DNA of 64,000 nucleotides from an uncultured Collinsella sp. (GTDB lineage Bacteria > Actinomycetota > Coriobacteriia > Coriobacteriales > Coriobacteriaceae): the NCBI GenBank assembly GCA_900542825.1, contig UQOY01000011.1, positions 8,248 through 72,247 of the forward strand. Direction: 5' to 3'. Of the stretch, positions 34,632-40,942 are shown piece after piece (position 1 is the stretch's first letter; every line of letters starts with the position of its first letter). The position numbers were made by a program, and so were the translations under genes. The notes beneath the pieces are model-generated. The model saw nothing but the letters and a program-made list of their open reading frames with translations. It searched no databases and was not told where the DNA came from.

Positions 34632-34718
34632 GCGGGCGTGGCGGAATTGGCAGACGCGTACGGTTCAGGTCCGTATGGGGGCAACCCCATGAAGGTTCAA
34701 GTCCTTTCGCCCGCACCA
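34632..34718 (+). tRNA. tRNA-Leu (anticodon CAG), CCA encoded
   Basis: Acceptor GCGGGCG / CGCCCGC, long variable arm with CCCCATG, anticodon loop TTCAGGT and T-loop TTCAAGT. The terminal CCA is at 34716-34718. A terminator follows at 34730-34754. Confidence 0.95.
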
Positions 34719-34907
34719 TTGATTGAAAGAGCTCCCAGCAATGGGGGCTTTTTTGTTATGGGCCCATCGCAGGGACTTGAACCTGTGAAGGAGCGAGCGT
34801 AAAGAAAACGCGGAGCGTTTTTAGCGAGCTGGCGAGGACGCCGGCAGGCGGCCGAAGCCGGTGCGGATCCGCGAAGCGGATACGCGGACGTCCTTTCGCC
34901 CGCACCA
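34719..34907 (+). repeat. 189-bp tRNA-tail unit behind tRNA-Leu
   Basis: Parts in order: a terminator hairpin AGCTCCCA... plus TTTTTT (34730-34754); an antisense copy of the host T-arm, AGGGACTTGAACCT at 34771-34784 (13 of 14 complementary to 34693-34706); a GC-rich core from about 34791 to 34890 with three mini-hairpins; and a second copy of the host tRNA 3' end including CCA (34891-34907). The core is shared with the three units behind the tRNA-Arg genes, while the T-arm pieces match tRNA-Leu. Confidence 0.85.
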
Positions 34908-34953
34908 TTGATTGAAAGAGCTCCCAGCAATGGGAGCTTTTTTGTTATGGGCC
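34908..34953 (+). repeat. second copy of the tRNA-Leu terminator segment
   Basis: The sequence after the partial tRNA 3' end repeats the segment after the intact tRNA up to ATGGGCC, with one G/A change in the terminator stem. The core is not repeated here. The remaining 70 bp to the SPFH gene hold only its ribosome site region. Confidence 0.8.
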
Positions 34954-35024
34954 TCCTGTTAGTGTCACGTGGCTGCTTCGTGCGGGTATCCTAGTGCCAA
35001 CGTGTGCCTATCAGAGGAGAGACC

Positions 35025-35963
35025 ATGCTGTTGTCCGGTATTATCGCCGCTCTTACGAGCCTTCTACTTCCCATCATCATTTTGCTGCTGCTGCTCCCCA
35101 ACGCCTGCTATGTCGTTGAACAGCAGCATGCCGTGATCATCGAGCGCCTGGGCAAGTTTAACCGCATCGTCAACGCGGGCTTCCACATGAAGGTGCCAGT
35201 GATCGACCGCAAGGCCGCCACGGTGAGTCTGCGCACCATGAAAAACGGCTTCGGCATCGACGTTAAGACCCAGGACAACGTGACCATCGGCCTTGAGGTT
35301 TCTGCTCAGTACCACGTGAGCTATGACATGGGCGCCGGCCCGGCAGATTCGGGTATCTACAAGAGCTACTACATGCTGCAGGAGCCCGTCGACCAGATGC
35401 GCGATTTCATCACCGATGCCCTGCGATCTTCCATCCCTGTCTATACGCTCGATGAGGTCTTTGCCAAGAAGGATGACATCGCCAAGGACGTCAACGCCAC
35501 CGTGTCCGAGCAGATGGCTGCCTACGGGTTTACCCTCGTGTCGACACTCATCACCAAGATCGCGCTGCCGACCGAGGTCGAGAACTCCATGAACGACATC
35601 AACGCCGCCCAGCGAAAGCGCGCTGCTGCGCAGGAGCTCGCCGAGGCCGACCGCATCAAGCGCGTCACCGAGGCGACCGCCGAGGCCGAGGCGATGGAAA
35701 AGGCGGGCGAGGGCATCGCCAACCAGCGCAAGGCCATCGCGCTGGGCATCAAGGATTCGCTCGAGATCATCCAGGAGACGGGTGTCGGCAACGACGAGGC
35801 CAACCAGCTGTTCATGTTTACGCAGTGGTCCGAGATGATGACGGAGTTCGCTCGCACGGGTAAAACCTCGACGGTCGTGTTGCCGAGCGATTTCTCGCAG
35901 TCGGCCTCGATGTTCGAGCAGATGCTGACCGCCAGCAAAGTTCAAAACGATTCGAAGGAGTAG
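35025..35963 (+). CDS. SPFH/band 7 (stomatin-like) membrane protein
   Basis: A 312-residue prohibitin/stomatin homologue. A single N-terminal membrane segment (about residues 3-25) is followed by the SPFH domain (VVEQQHAVIIERLGKFNRIV onward) and a charged coiled coil (about 185-235, AAQELAEADRIKRVTEATAEAEAMEKA). Such proteins form ring-like oligomers in membrane microdomains and support membrane-protein quality control. I chose the ATG at 35025, with AGAGGAGAG upstream, over a GTG at 35004. It ends seven bases before rlmH. Confidence 0.88.
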   Translation: MLLSGIIAALTSLLLPIIILLLLLPNACYVVEQQHAVIIERLGKFNRIVNAGFHMKVPVIDRKAATVSLRTMKNGFGIDVKTQDNVTIGLEVSAQYHVSYDMGAGPADSGIYKSYYMLQEPVDQMRDFITDALRSSIPVYTLDEVFAKKDDIAKDVNATVSEQMAAYGFTLVSTLITKIALPTEVENSMNDINAAQRKRAAAQELAEADRIKRVTEATAEAEAMEKAGEGIANQRKAIALGIKDSLEIIQETGVGNDEANQLFMFTQWSEMMTEFARTGKTSTVVLPSDFSQSASMFEQMLTASKVQNDSKE

Positions 35964-35969
35964 ACGCGC

Positions 35970-36440
35970 GTGAAATACACCGTCGTTTGCGTCGGTAAGC
36001 TCAAGGAGCGCTTTTGGAAGGACGCGTGCGCCGAGTACACCAAGCGCTTAGGTGCCTATGCCAAGGTGGATATCCGCGAGGTGGCCGATATCGATCCGGC
36101 TAAGGCGGGCGGCGTGGATGCCGCGCGCGACAAGGAGGGGGCGGCGATACTTGCGGCCCTGCCGCCTCGAGCGCATGTGATCTTGCTGGCCATTGAGGGC
36201 AAAGAGCGCTCGAGCGAGGAGCTTTCGGCGCGGCTCGATGATCTTATGCTACGTGGTAACAGCGACATCGCCTTTGTGATTGGCGGATCGGACGGCGTGA
36301 GCGATGACGTGCGCGCGCGAGCCGACGAGATGCTCAGCTTTGGACGTATTACCTTGCCGCATAACTTGGCGCGCGTGGTGCTGCTGGAGCAAATCTACCG
36401 CGCCTGCAAGATCAGCCGTGGCGAGCCGTATCACAAATAG
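35970..36440 (+). CDS. rlmH: 23S rRNA pseudouridine-1915 N3-methyltransferase
   Basis: A 156-residue SPOUT methyltransferase of exactly the expected size. KYTVVCVGKLKERFW, FVIGGSDGVSDDV, and the C-terminal LLEQIYRACKISRGEPYHK are strongly conserved. It methylates pseudouridine 1915 of 23S rRNA in the assembled ribosome. The GTG at 35970 follows GAAGGAG. Confidence 0.96.
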   Translation: MKYTVVCVGKLKERFWKDACAEYTKRLGAYAKVDIREVADIDPAKAGGVDAARDKEGAAILAALPPRAHVILLAIEGKERSSEELSARLDDLMLRGNSDIAFVIGGSDGVSDDVRARADEMLSFGRITLPHNLARVVLLEQIYRACKISRGEPYHK

Positions 36441-36513
36441 GTCGGCAATACGAAACAATGCCGTGGGACAATAGCCTTCGTTTTGAAGAGCGTGTCTGAG
36501 AGGACTATGAGAT

Positions 36514-37284
36514 ATGAAGATTGGATTTGTCGGTTTTGGCAATATGGCGAGCGCTATGGCCGATGGCTGGATCGCCGCCGGTGTGGCTGCGAGCGATATG
36601 TGCGCCTGCGCGGGCCACTATGACGCCTTGGTTGAGCGTTGTGAGGCGCGTGGGATGGTTGCCTGTCGTGATGCGGCGGAGGTTGTCGCCGCATCCGATA
36701 TCGTGGTCGCTGCGGTCAAGCCATACATGATTGAGAAGGTCTTCGCTCCGCTCAAAGACACCCTTGCCGACAAGGTTGTCCTTTCGGTCGCCTGGACTTG
36801 GGACAGCGCCAAGTGGGAAAAGGTCCTGCCGGGTGTCGCGCATATCTCGACGGTGCCCAACACACCGGTTTCGGTGGGCGAAGGCGTCATCGCCTGCGAG
36901 AAGTCCTCTACGCTCAGCGACGAGCAACGTGCTGTTGTGCTCGACCTGCTCGGTAAGCTTGGTGCTGTCGTCGGGCTCGACACGAGCCTGCTGTTTGTGG
37001 GCGGTACCGTGGGCGGTTGCGCACCGGCATTTGTCGCCATGGCGATTGAGGCCTTGGGCGACGCGGCCGTCAAGCACGGTATCCCGCGCGCCGATGCCTA
37101 TCGCATTGTGAGCCAGATGGTGCTGGGCACGGCAAAGCTGCAGCTTGCGACTGGTCAGCATCCTGCGGCGATGAAGGATGCCGTATGCTCACCCGGCGGC
37201 GCCACCATCAAGGGCGTCGTCGCGCTCGAGGATGCTGGCATGCGCAGCGCCCTGGTCAAGGCCATCGACGCCACCCTCCAGTAA
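36514..37284 (+). CDS. proC: pyrroline-5-carboxylate reductase
   Basis: A 256-residue NAD(P)H-dependent reductase making proline from pyrroline-5-carboxylate. The Rossmann motif GFGNMASAM is at residues 6-14, and the conserved VCSPGGATIKGV segment near residue 225 marks the dimerisation/active-site domain. The ATG at 36514 lies after a short leader; the ribosome site (GAGAGGACTATGAG) is modest. Confidence 0.92.
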   Translation: MKIGFVGFGNMASAMADGWIAAGVAASDMCACAGHYDALVERCEARGMVACRDAAEVVAASDIVVAAVKPYMIEKVFAPLKDTLADKVVLSVAWTWDSAKWEKVLPGVAHISTVPNTPVSVGEGVIACEKSSTLSDEQRAVVLDLLGKLGAVVGLDTSLLFVGGTVGGCAPAFVAMAIEALGDAAVKHGIPRADAYRIVSQMVLGTAKLQLATGQHPAAMKDAVCSPGGATIKGVVALEDAGMRSALVKAIDATLQ

Positions 37285-37296
37285 GCCTGTCATCTA

Positions 37297-37429
37297 GGGA
37301 CAGGTTTATTTTGGCAGGTTTTTCCTGCGGTTTTGTCGAATGTGCGAAAAGCGCCCCGCAACTGGCTCAATTCCAGTTGCGGGGCGCTTGCGTTTGCCCA
37401 GATAAAACCGACCAAAATAAACCTGTCCC
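37297..37429 (+). repeat. 133-bp element with 18-bp perfect inverted ends and a central hairpin
   Basis: GGGACAGGTTTATTTTGG at 37297-37314 is the exact reverse complement of 37412-37429. Inside, GCGCCCCGCAACTGG (37351-37365) and CCAGTTGCGGGGCGC (37373-37387) form a perfect 15-bp stem. No coding sequence is present. It resembles REP/MITE-type elements with a GGGAC end. The inner stem could stop transcription from proC, though T tracts are short. Confidence 0.8.
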
Positions 37430-37440
37430 TTTTTGGCAGG

Positions 37441-37614
37441 TTAGTCCCAGAAGCCGTCTTGATCGTCCTCGGATTTGGGTCCGCGGTCGACGTAGAGCTT
37501 ATGGGTGCGCTTCTCCATTACAAAGGCAAGAATCGCAAACAGTAGGATGCCGCCGGCGAAAAGGATGGCAAAACCGGTGCGGGTGCCAAACAAAAAGGAA
37601 AAAACTGCGTCCAT
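37441..37614 (-). CDS. 57-residue single-pass membrane protein
   Basis: A small minus-strand frame, ATG at 37614 to TAA at 37441. It reads MDAVFSFLFGTRTGFAILF..., then one membrane helix (about residues 14-34, GFAILFAGGILLFAILAFVM), then EKRTHKLYVDRGPK and an acidic tail ending DDQDGFWD. AAGAAGG lies at proper distance before the ATG. The codon choice, a single clean helix, and the acidic tail argue for a true gene. Function unknown. It is transcribed divergently from serS. Confidence 0.7.
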   Translation of the reverse strand: MDAVFSFLFGTRTGFAILFAGGILLFAILAFVMEKRTHKLYVDRGPKSEDDQDGFWD

Positions 37615-37725
37615 TGGGTGCCTTCTTGCGTAGTTGGGTTGGGTCGTAAACGCTCATAAGTATATACTTGCCCATACATGTACAAGGTTGCAACCTAAAT
37701 GGAATGTATATCGCCGGAGGATCTA

Positions 37726-39009
37726 ATGCTTGATATCAAGTTTGTTCGCGAGAACCCCGATGCCATCGATACCGCCATGGCCAACCGCCAGACGTCTTGG
37801 GATCGCGAGAAGTTCTTTGAGCTCGACGACGAGCGCCGTGCCGTCATCACCGAGGTCGAGGAGCTCCAGGCCACGCGTAATGCCGAGTCCAAGAAGATCG
37901 GCGCTCTGATGAAAGAGGGCAAGAAGGACGAGGCCGAGGCTGCCAAGGAGGCCGTGCGCGCCGTCAACGAGAAGATTGACGGTTTGGCCGAGCGCCGCAC
38001 TGCTCTCGAGCAGGAGCAGTACGACTTCATGGCTCACCTGCCCAACATCCCTTGCGAGGCCACGCCGTACGGCAAGGACGAGGACGAGAACGTCGAGCGC
38101 CGTCGTTGGGGCACCCCGCGCGAGTTCGACTTCGACTTTAAGCCGCACTGGGACCTGGGCACCGACCTCGACATCCTCGATTTCGAGCGCGGCAACAAGC
38201 TCTCCGGCAGCCGCTTCACCGTTCTCGGTGGCGCCGGCGCCCGTTTGGAGCGCGCCCTCATCAACTTCTTCCTTGACACGCACACCAGCCGTGGCTTTAA
38301 GGAGTGGTGGCCGCCCATCGTCGTTAAGCGTCAGACCATGTTTGGCACGGGTCAGTTGCCCAAGTTTGAGGACGACGCCTATCACGTCTCGGGCGATAAC
38401 TTCCTGATCCCCACCGCCGAGGTCGTGCTTACCAACCTGCACGCCGGCGAGGTTCTCGACGCCGACACCCTGCCGCGCCGCTACACTGCCTTCACTCCCT
38501 GCTTCCGCGAGGAAGCCGGCTCTGCTGGTCGCGACACCCGCGGCATCATCCGCCAGCACGAGTTCGACAAGGTCGAGATGGTCAAGTTTGCCAAGCCGGA
38601 GGAGTCCGACGAGGAGCTCGAGAGCATGACCGCCGAGGCCGAGTACCTGCTGCAGCAGCTGGGCCTTCCGTATCGCGTGATTAGCCTGTGCACCGGCGAC
38701 CTGGGCTTCTCTGCCCGTCAGACCTACGACATCGAAGTTTGGCTGCCGAGCTACAACGCCTACAAGGAGATCAGCTCCTGCTCCAACTGCGGCGACTTCC
38801 AGGCCCGTCGCGCCAACATCAAGTATCGCGACCCCGAGAACTTCAAGGGCTCGCGCTACCTGCACACCCTCAACGGTTCCGGCCTGCCGGCTGGCCGCAC
38901 CATGGCCGCCATCCTGGAGAACTACCAGAACGTCGACGGCACCATCACGATCCCCGAGGTTCTTCGTCCTTACATGGGCGGCCTCGAGAAGATCGAGCCG
39001 GTCGCGTAG
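37726..39009 (+). CDS. serS: seryl-tRNA synthetase
   Basis: A 427-residue class II synthetase of usual length. The N-terminal long coiled-coil arm (about residues 25-105, rich in E/K) binds the tRNA-Ser variable arm. Motif 2 TPCFREEAGSAGRDTRGIIRQHEF and motif 3 LNGSGLPAGRTMAAILENYQ are intact. The start is the ATG at 37726, with CGGAGGATC upstream; an earlier ATG at 37699 has no ribosome site. Confidence 0.97.
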   Translation: MLDIKFVRENPDAIDTAMANRQTSWDREKFFELDDERRAVITEVEELQATRNAESKKIGALMKEGKKDEAEAAKEAVRAVNEKIDGLAERRTALEQEQYDFMAHLPNIPCEATPYGKDEDENVERRRWGTPREFDFDFKPHWDLGTDLDILDFERGNKLSGSRFTVLGGAGARLERALINFFLDTHTSRGFKEWWPPIVVKRQTMFGTGQLPKFEDDAYHVSGDNFLIPTAEVVLTNLHAGEVLDADTLPRRYTAFTPCFREEAGSAGRDTRGIIRQHEFDKVEMVKFAKPEESDEELESMTAEAEYLLQQLGLPYRVISLCTGDLGFSARQTYDIEVWLPSYNAYKEISSCSNCGDFQARRANIKYRDPENFKGSRYLHTLNGSGLPAGRTMAAILENYQNVDGTITIPEVLRPYMGGLEKIEPVA

Positions 39010-39031
39010 GTTGCCTACATAAGCGATTTGC

Positions 39032-39060
39032 AAGGGCGCTCCTTTCTGGGCGCCCTTTTT
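39032..39060 (+). terminator. terminator of serS
   Basis: AAGGGCGC at 39032-39039 pairs with GCGCCCTT at 39050-39057, followed by a T run. Confidence 0.85.
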
Positions 39061-39108
39061 GTGCGCGGAGCTTTACCATATCGCGCGGACAGCTCAATAG
39101 AAAACACA

Positions 39109-39122
39109 CGAACAAACGTTCT
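39109..39122 (+). promoter_or_regulatory. LexA-type SOS box
   Basis: CGAACAAACGTTCT fits 13 of 14 positions of the Gram-positive/actinobacterial LexA consensus CGAACRNRYGTTYC. It overlaps a possible -35 (TTCTGT, 39119-39124), 18 nt before TATGCT (39143-39148). A repressor bound here would block the promoter of the next gene. Confidence 0.6.
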
Positions 39123-39181
39123 GTATATAGCCATCTACCTGCTATGCTTATGTTAAATAGAAGCGAAAGGAAGGGGATGCG

Positions 39182-39559
39182 ATGGAGCTGTTTGATGAGC
39201 GGGTAGTTTTGTTTGAGAGCGATGAAGGTGGGGAGCACCTACTAGTTACGTGTGAGCCATCGGGTGTGGGTGGTTTGGTGGTGCGGCAGACGAGCGAGGG
39301 TCCGTTGACCCAATGGTGCTTTGAGGAGTCGCCGCATGTAGTCGAGACCTTTGTGACGCACGAGGGACTTGTGGCGCTTGAGCAGTTCTATGGAGTTGGG
39401 ACTTCTAACCAGGTGGCACGCATGCTGAGTATCTCGTTTGCCGATTATGACTGTGCCCAGCGGGTGCGCTCGCTTTTGAGGGAACTCGGTGCTGGGTTCG
39501 ATGTAGTTGAAAAACCGATTGATCGCATGGGGGACGTTGGCGCATGCGGAGCTGCGTGA
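39182..39559 (+). CDS. 125-residue hypothetical protein, possibly SOS-regulated
   Basis: Not recognised. It is a small acidic protein (MELFDERVVLFESDEGGEH...), with alternating hydrophobic strands in the first half and an Arg/Leu-rich helix near residues 90-105. There are no membrane segments. The ATG at 39182 follows GAAAGGAAGGGG, a strong ribosome site. The LexA-type box and promoter 60 nt upstream suggest DNA-damage control. It is followed by tRNA-Arg with its own promoter. Confidence 0.7.
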   Translation: MELFDERVVLFESDEGGEHLLVTCEPSGVGGLVVRQTSEGPLTQWCFEESPHVVETFVTHEGLVALEQFYGVGTSNQVARMLSISFADYDCAQRVRSLLRELGAGFDVVEKPIDRMGDVGACGAA

Positions 39560-39594
39560 GGAACATATTCTCGAAAAAAAGTTTGAGATTGTGC

Positions 39595-39623
39595 TTGACT
39601 CCAACTAACTAAAGTGGTTTTAT
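39595..39623 (+). promoter_or_regulatory. promoter of the first tRNA-Arg
   Basis: TTGACT at 39595-39600 and TTTTAT at 39618-39623, 17 nt apart, after an A-rich stretch. It overlaps nothing but the 3' flank of the 125-residue gene. Confidence 0.6.
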
Positions 39624-39635
39624 ATGTCTTGCGCT

Positions 39636-39712
39636 GCGGCGTTACCTCAGCTGGATAGAGGGTCTGACTACGAATCAGAACGTCATAGGTTCGAATCCTA
39701 TACGCCGCACCA
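39636..39712 (+). tRNA. tRNA-Arg (anticodon ACG), copy 1, CCA encoded
   Basis: Acceptor GCGGCGT / ACGCCGC, anticodon loop CTACGAA and T-loop TTCGAAT. CCA at 39710-39712. The 77-nt sequence is identical to copies 2 and 3. The A at position 34 would be edited to inosine to read CGU, CGC and CGA. Confidence 0.97.
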
Positions 39713-39902
39713 AATGACTTTAAAGCTCTCGGCAACGGGAGCTTTTCTTTTTTGGAAACCATGCATGGATTCGAACCTCGGTCGAGGCGCGAGCGTAAAG
39801 CGGACGCGGAGCGTCCGTAGCGAGCGGGCGAGCACGCCGGCAGGTGGGCGAAGCCGGCGCGGATCCGCGCAGCGGATGCGCGGAATCCTATACGCCGCAC
39901 CA
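39713..39902 (+). repeat. 190-bp tRNA-tail unit behind tRNA-Arg copy 1
   Basis: Order: terminator AGCTCTC...GGGAGCT plus TTTTCTTTTTT (39723-39751); antisense host T-arm GGATTCGAACCT at 39767-39778 (12 of 12 complementary to 39687-39698); a core at about 39789-39882 with stems CGGACGC-gga-GCGTCCG (39801-39817), GGC-gaa-GCC and ATCCGC-gca-GCGGAT; then GAATCC to CCA of the host tRNA again (39883-39902). Confidence 0.88.
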
Positions 39903-39985
39903 ATCGAACTTGAAGCCTCCGGCAACGGGGGCTTTTCTTTTATGGCAACACCGCATGGATTCGAACCTCGGTCGAGGCGCAAACA
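39903..39985 (+). repeat. truncated second unit behind tRNA-Arg copy 1
   Basis: After the partial tRNA 3' end the terminator and the antisense T-arm recur, up to GGTCGAGGCGC, where similarity stops at the core border. The rest to 40024 is AT-rich promoter sequence of the next tRNA. Confidence 0.8.
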
Positions 39986-40024
39986 GCCTAATCACCACTC
40001 CGTAAAATTTTTTCAAATTGTCGC

Positions 40025-40053
40025 TTGACCCATCGGGGGCTCGCGTGCATAAT
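40025..40053 (+). promoter_or_regulatory. promoter of the second tRNA-Arg
   Basis: TTGACC at 40025-40030 and CATAAT at 40048-40053, exactly 17 nt apart, after an A/T-rich stretch resembling an UP element. Confidence 0.8.
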
Positions 40054-40065
40054 AATCCGTGCGTT

Positions 40066-40142
40066 GCGGCGTTACCTCAGCTGGATAGAGGGTCTGACTA
40101 CGAATCAGAACGTCATAGGTTCGAATCCTATACGCCGCACCA
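40066..40142 (+). tRNA. tRNA-Arg (anticodon ACG), copy 2, CCA encoded
   Basis: Identical in all 77 nt to copy 1, with its own strong promoter. Confidence 0.97.
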
Positions 40143-40332
40143 ATTGACTTTAAAGCTCCCGGCAACGGGGGCTTTTCTTATATGGGAGCATTGCGGAGAT
40201 TCGAACCTCGGTCGAGGCGCGAGCGTCAAGAAAACGCGGAGCGTTTTCAGCGAGCGGGCGAGCACGCCGGCAGGCGGGCGAAGCCGGCGCGGATCCGCGC
40301 AGCGGATGCGCGGAATCCTATACGCCGCACCA
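40143..40332 (+). repeat. 190-bp tRNA-tail unit behind tRNA-Arg copy 2
   Basis: Same organisation and length as behind copy 1. The first core stem reads AAAACGC-gga-GCGTTTT (40231-40247), so both strands changed together relative to copies 1 and 3. The duplicated tRNA 3' end is at 40313-40332. A second terminator copy follows to about 40371, then unrelated AT-rich sequence up to the next promoter. Confidence 0.88.
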
Positions 40333-40449
40333 ATTGACTTTAAAGCTCCCGGCAACGGGGGCTTTTCTTATATCGCGATGCACCGAAGATCGCGCTAAGT
40401 GGTCCAAATGAGTAAAAATCAAATTCAATAACTTTTTTTGAAAAAACGC

Positions 40450-40478
40450 TTGACCAATATTCAGTCCATGTGCATAAT
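40450..40478 (+). promoter_or_regulatory. promoter of the third tRNA-Arg
   Basis: TTGACC at 40450-40455 and CATAAT at 40473-40478 with a 17-nt spacer, after an A/T-rich stretch. Confidence 0.8.
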
Positions 40479-40490
40479 AATCAACAAGTC

Positions 40491-40567
40491 GCGGCGTTAC
40501 CTCAGCTGGATAGAGGGTCTGACTACGAATCAGAACGTCATAGGTTCGAATCCTATACGCCGCACCA
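40491..40567 (+). tRNA. tRNA-Arg (anticodon ACG), copy 3, CCA encoded
   Basis: Identical in all 77 nt to copies 1 and 2. Confidence 0.97.
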
Positions 40568-40757
40568 TTTGAGCTTGAAGCCTCCGGCAACGGGGGCTTT
40601 TCTTTTACGCCGGCATCCCATGGATTCGAACCTCGGTCGAGGCGTGAGCGTGAAGCGGACGCGGAGCGTCCGTAGCGAACGGGCGAGCACGCCGACAGGC
40701 GGGCGAAGCCGGCGCGGATCCGCGAAGCGGATGCGCGGAATCCTATACGCCGCACCA
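40568..40757 (+). repeat. 190-bp tRNA-tail unit behind tRNA-Arg copy 3
   Basis: Same plan: terminator, antisense T-arm, core with CGGACGC-gga-GCGTCCG (40656-40672), and the duplicated tRNA 3' end at 40738-40757. One base of the GCCGGC stem differs from copy 1. Confidence 0.88.
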
Positions 40758-40942
40758 TTTGAGCTTGAAGCCTCCGGCAACGGGGGCTTTTCTTTTACGC
40801 CGGCATCCCATGGATTCGAACCTCGGTCGAGGCGCGAGCGTTAAGCGGACTATTTCTTATCGACTCGTGTAAGATTCCGAGTAGGTGTCGCGGCCCATCC
40901 GCGACCGCTCCTTCTCTCGACGACCGATCAGGGTGATATTTC
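40758..40942 (+). repeat. truncated second unit and leader region before the 813-residue gene
   Basis: The terminator, antisense T-arm and first bases of the core recur to about 40850, where the repeat breaks off after GCGGAC. The remaining 90 bp contain a hairpin, GTCGCGG at 40887-40893 with CCGCGAC at 40899-40905, and the AGGGTGAT ribosome site of the next gene. No small gene is supported. Confidence 0.65.

Noticed and set aside
34719..34907. Classical integrative element with attL/attR at tRNA-Leu
   Set aside because: The segment is only 189 bp, has no integrase or any gene, and the same core occurs behind a different tRNA with different end sequences.
39636..40760. Regularly spaced repeats resembling a CRISPR array or a tRNA array
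   Set aside because: The repeats are whole tRNA genes and their tail units with periods near 425 bp. There are no short identical repeats with unique spacers and no cas genes.
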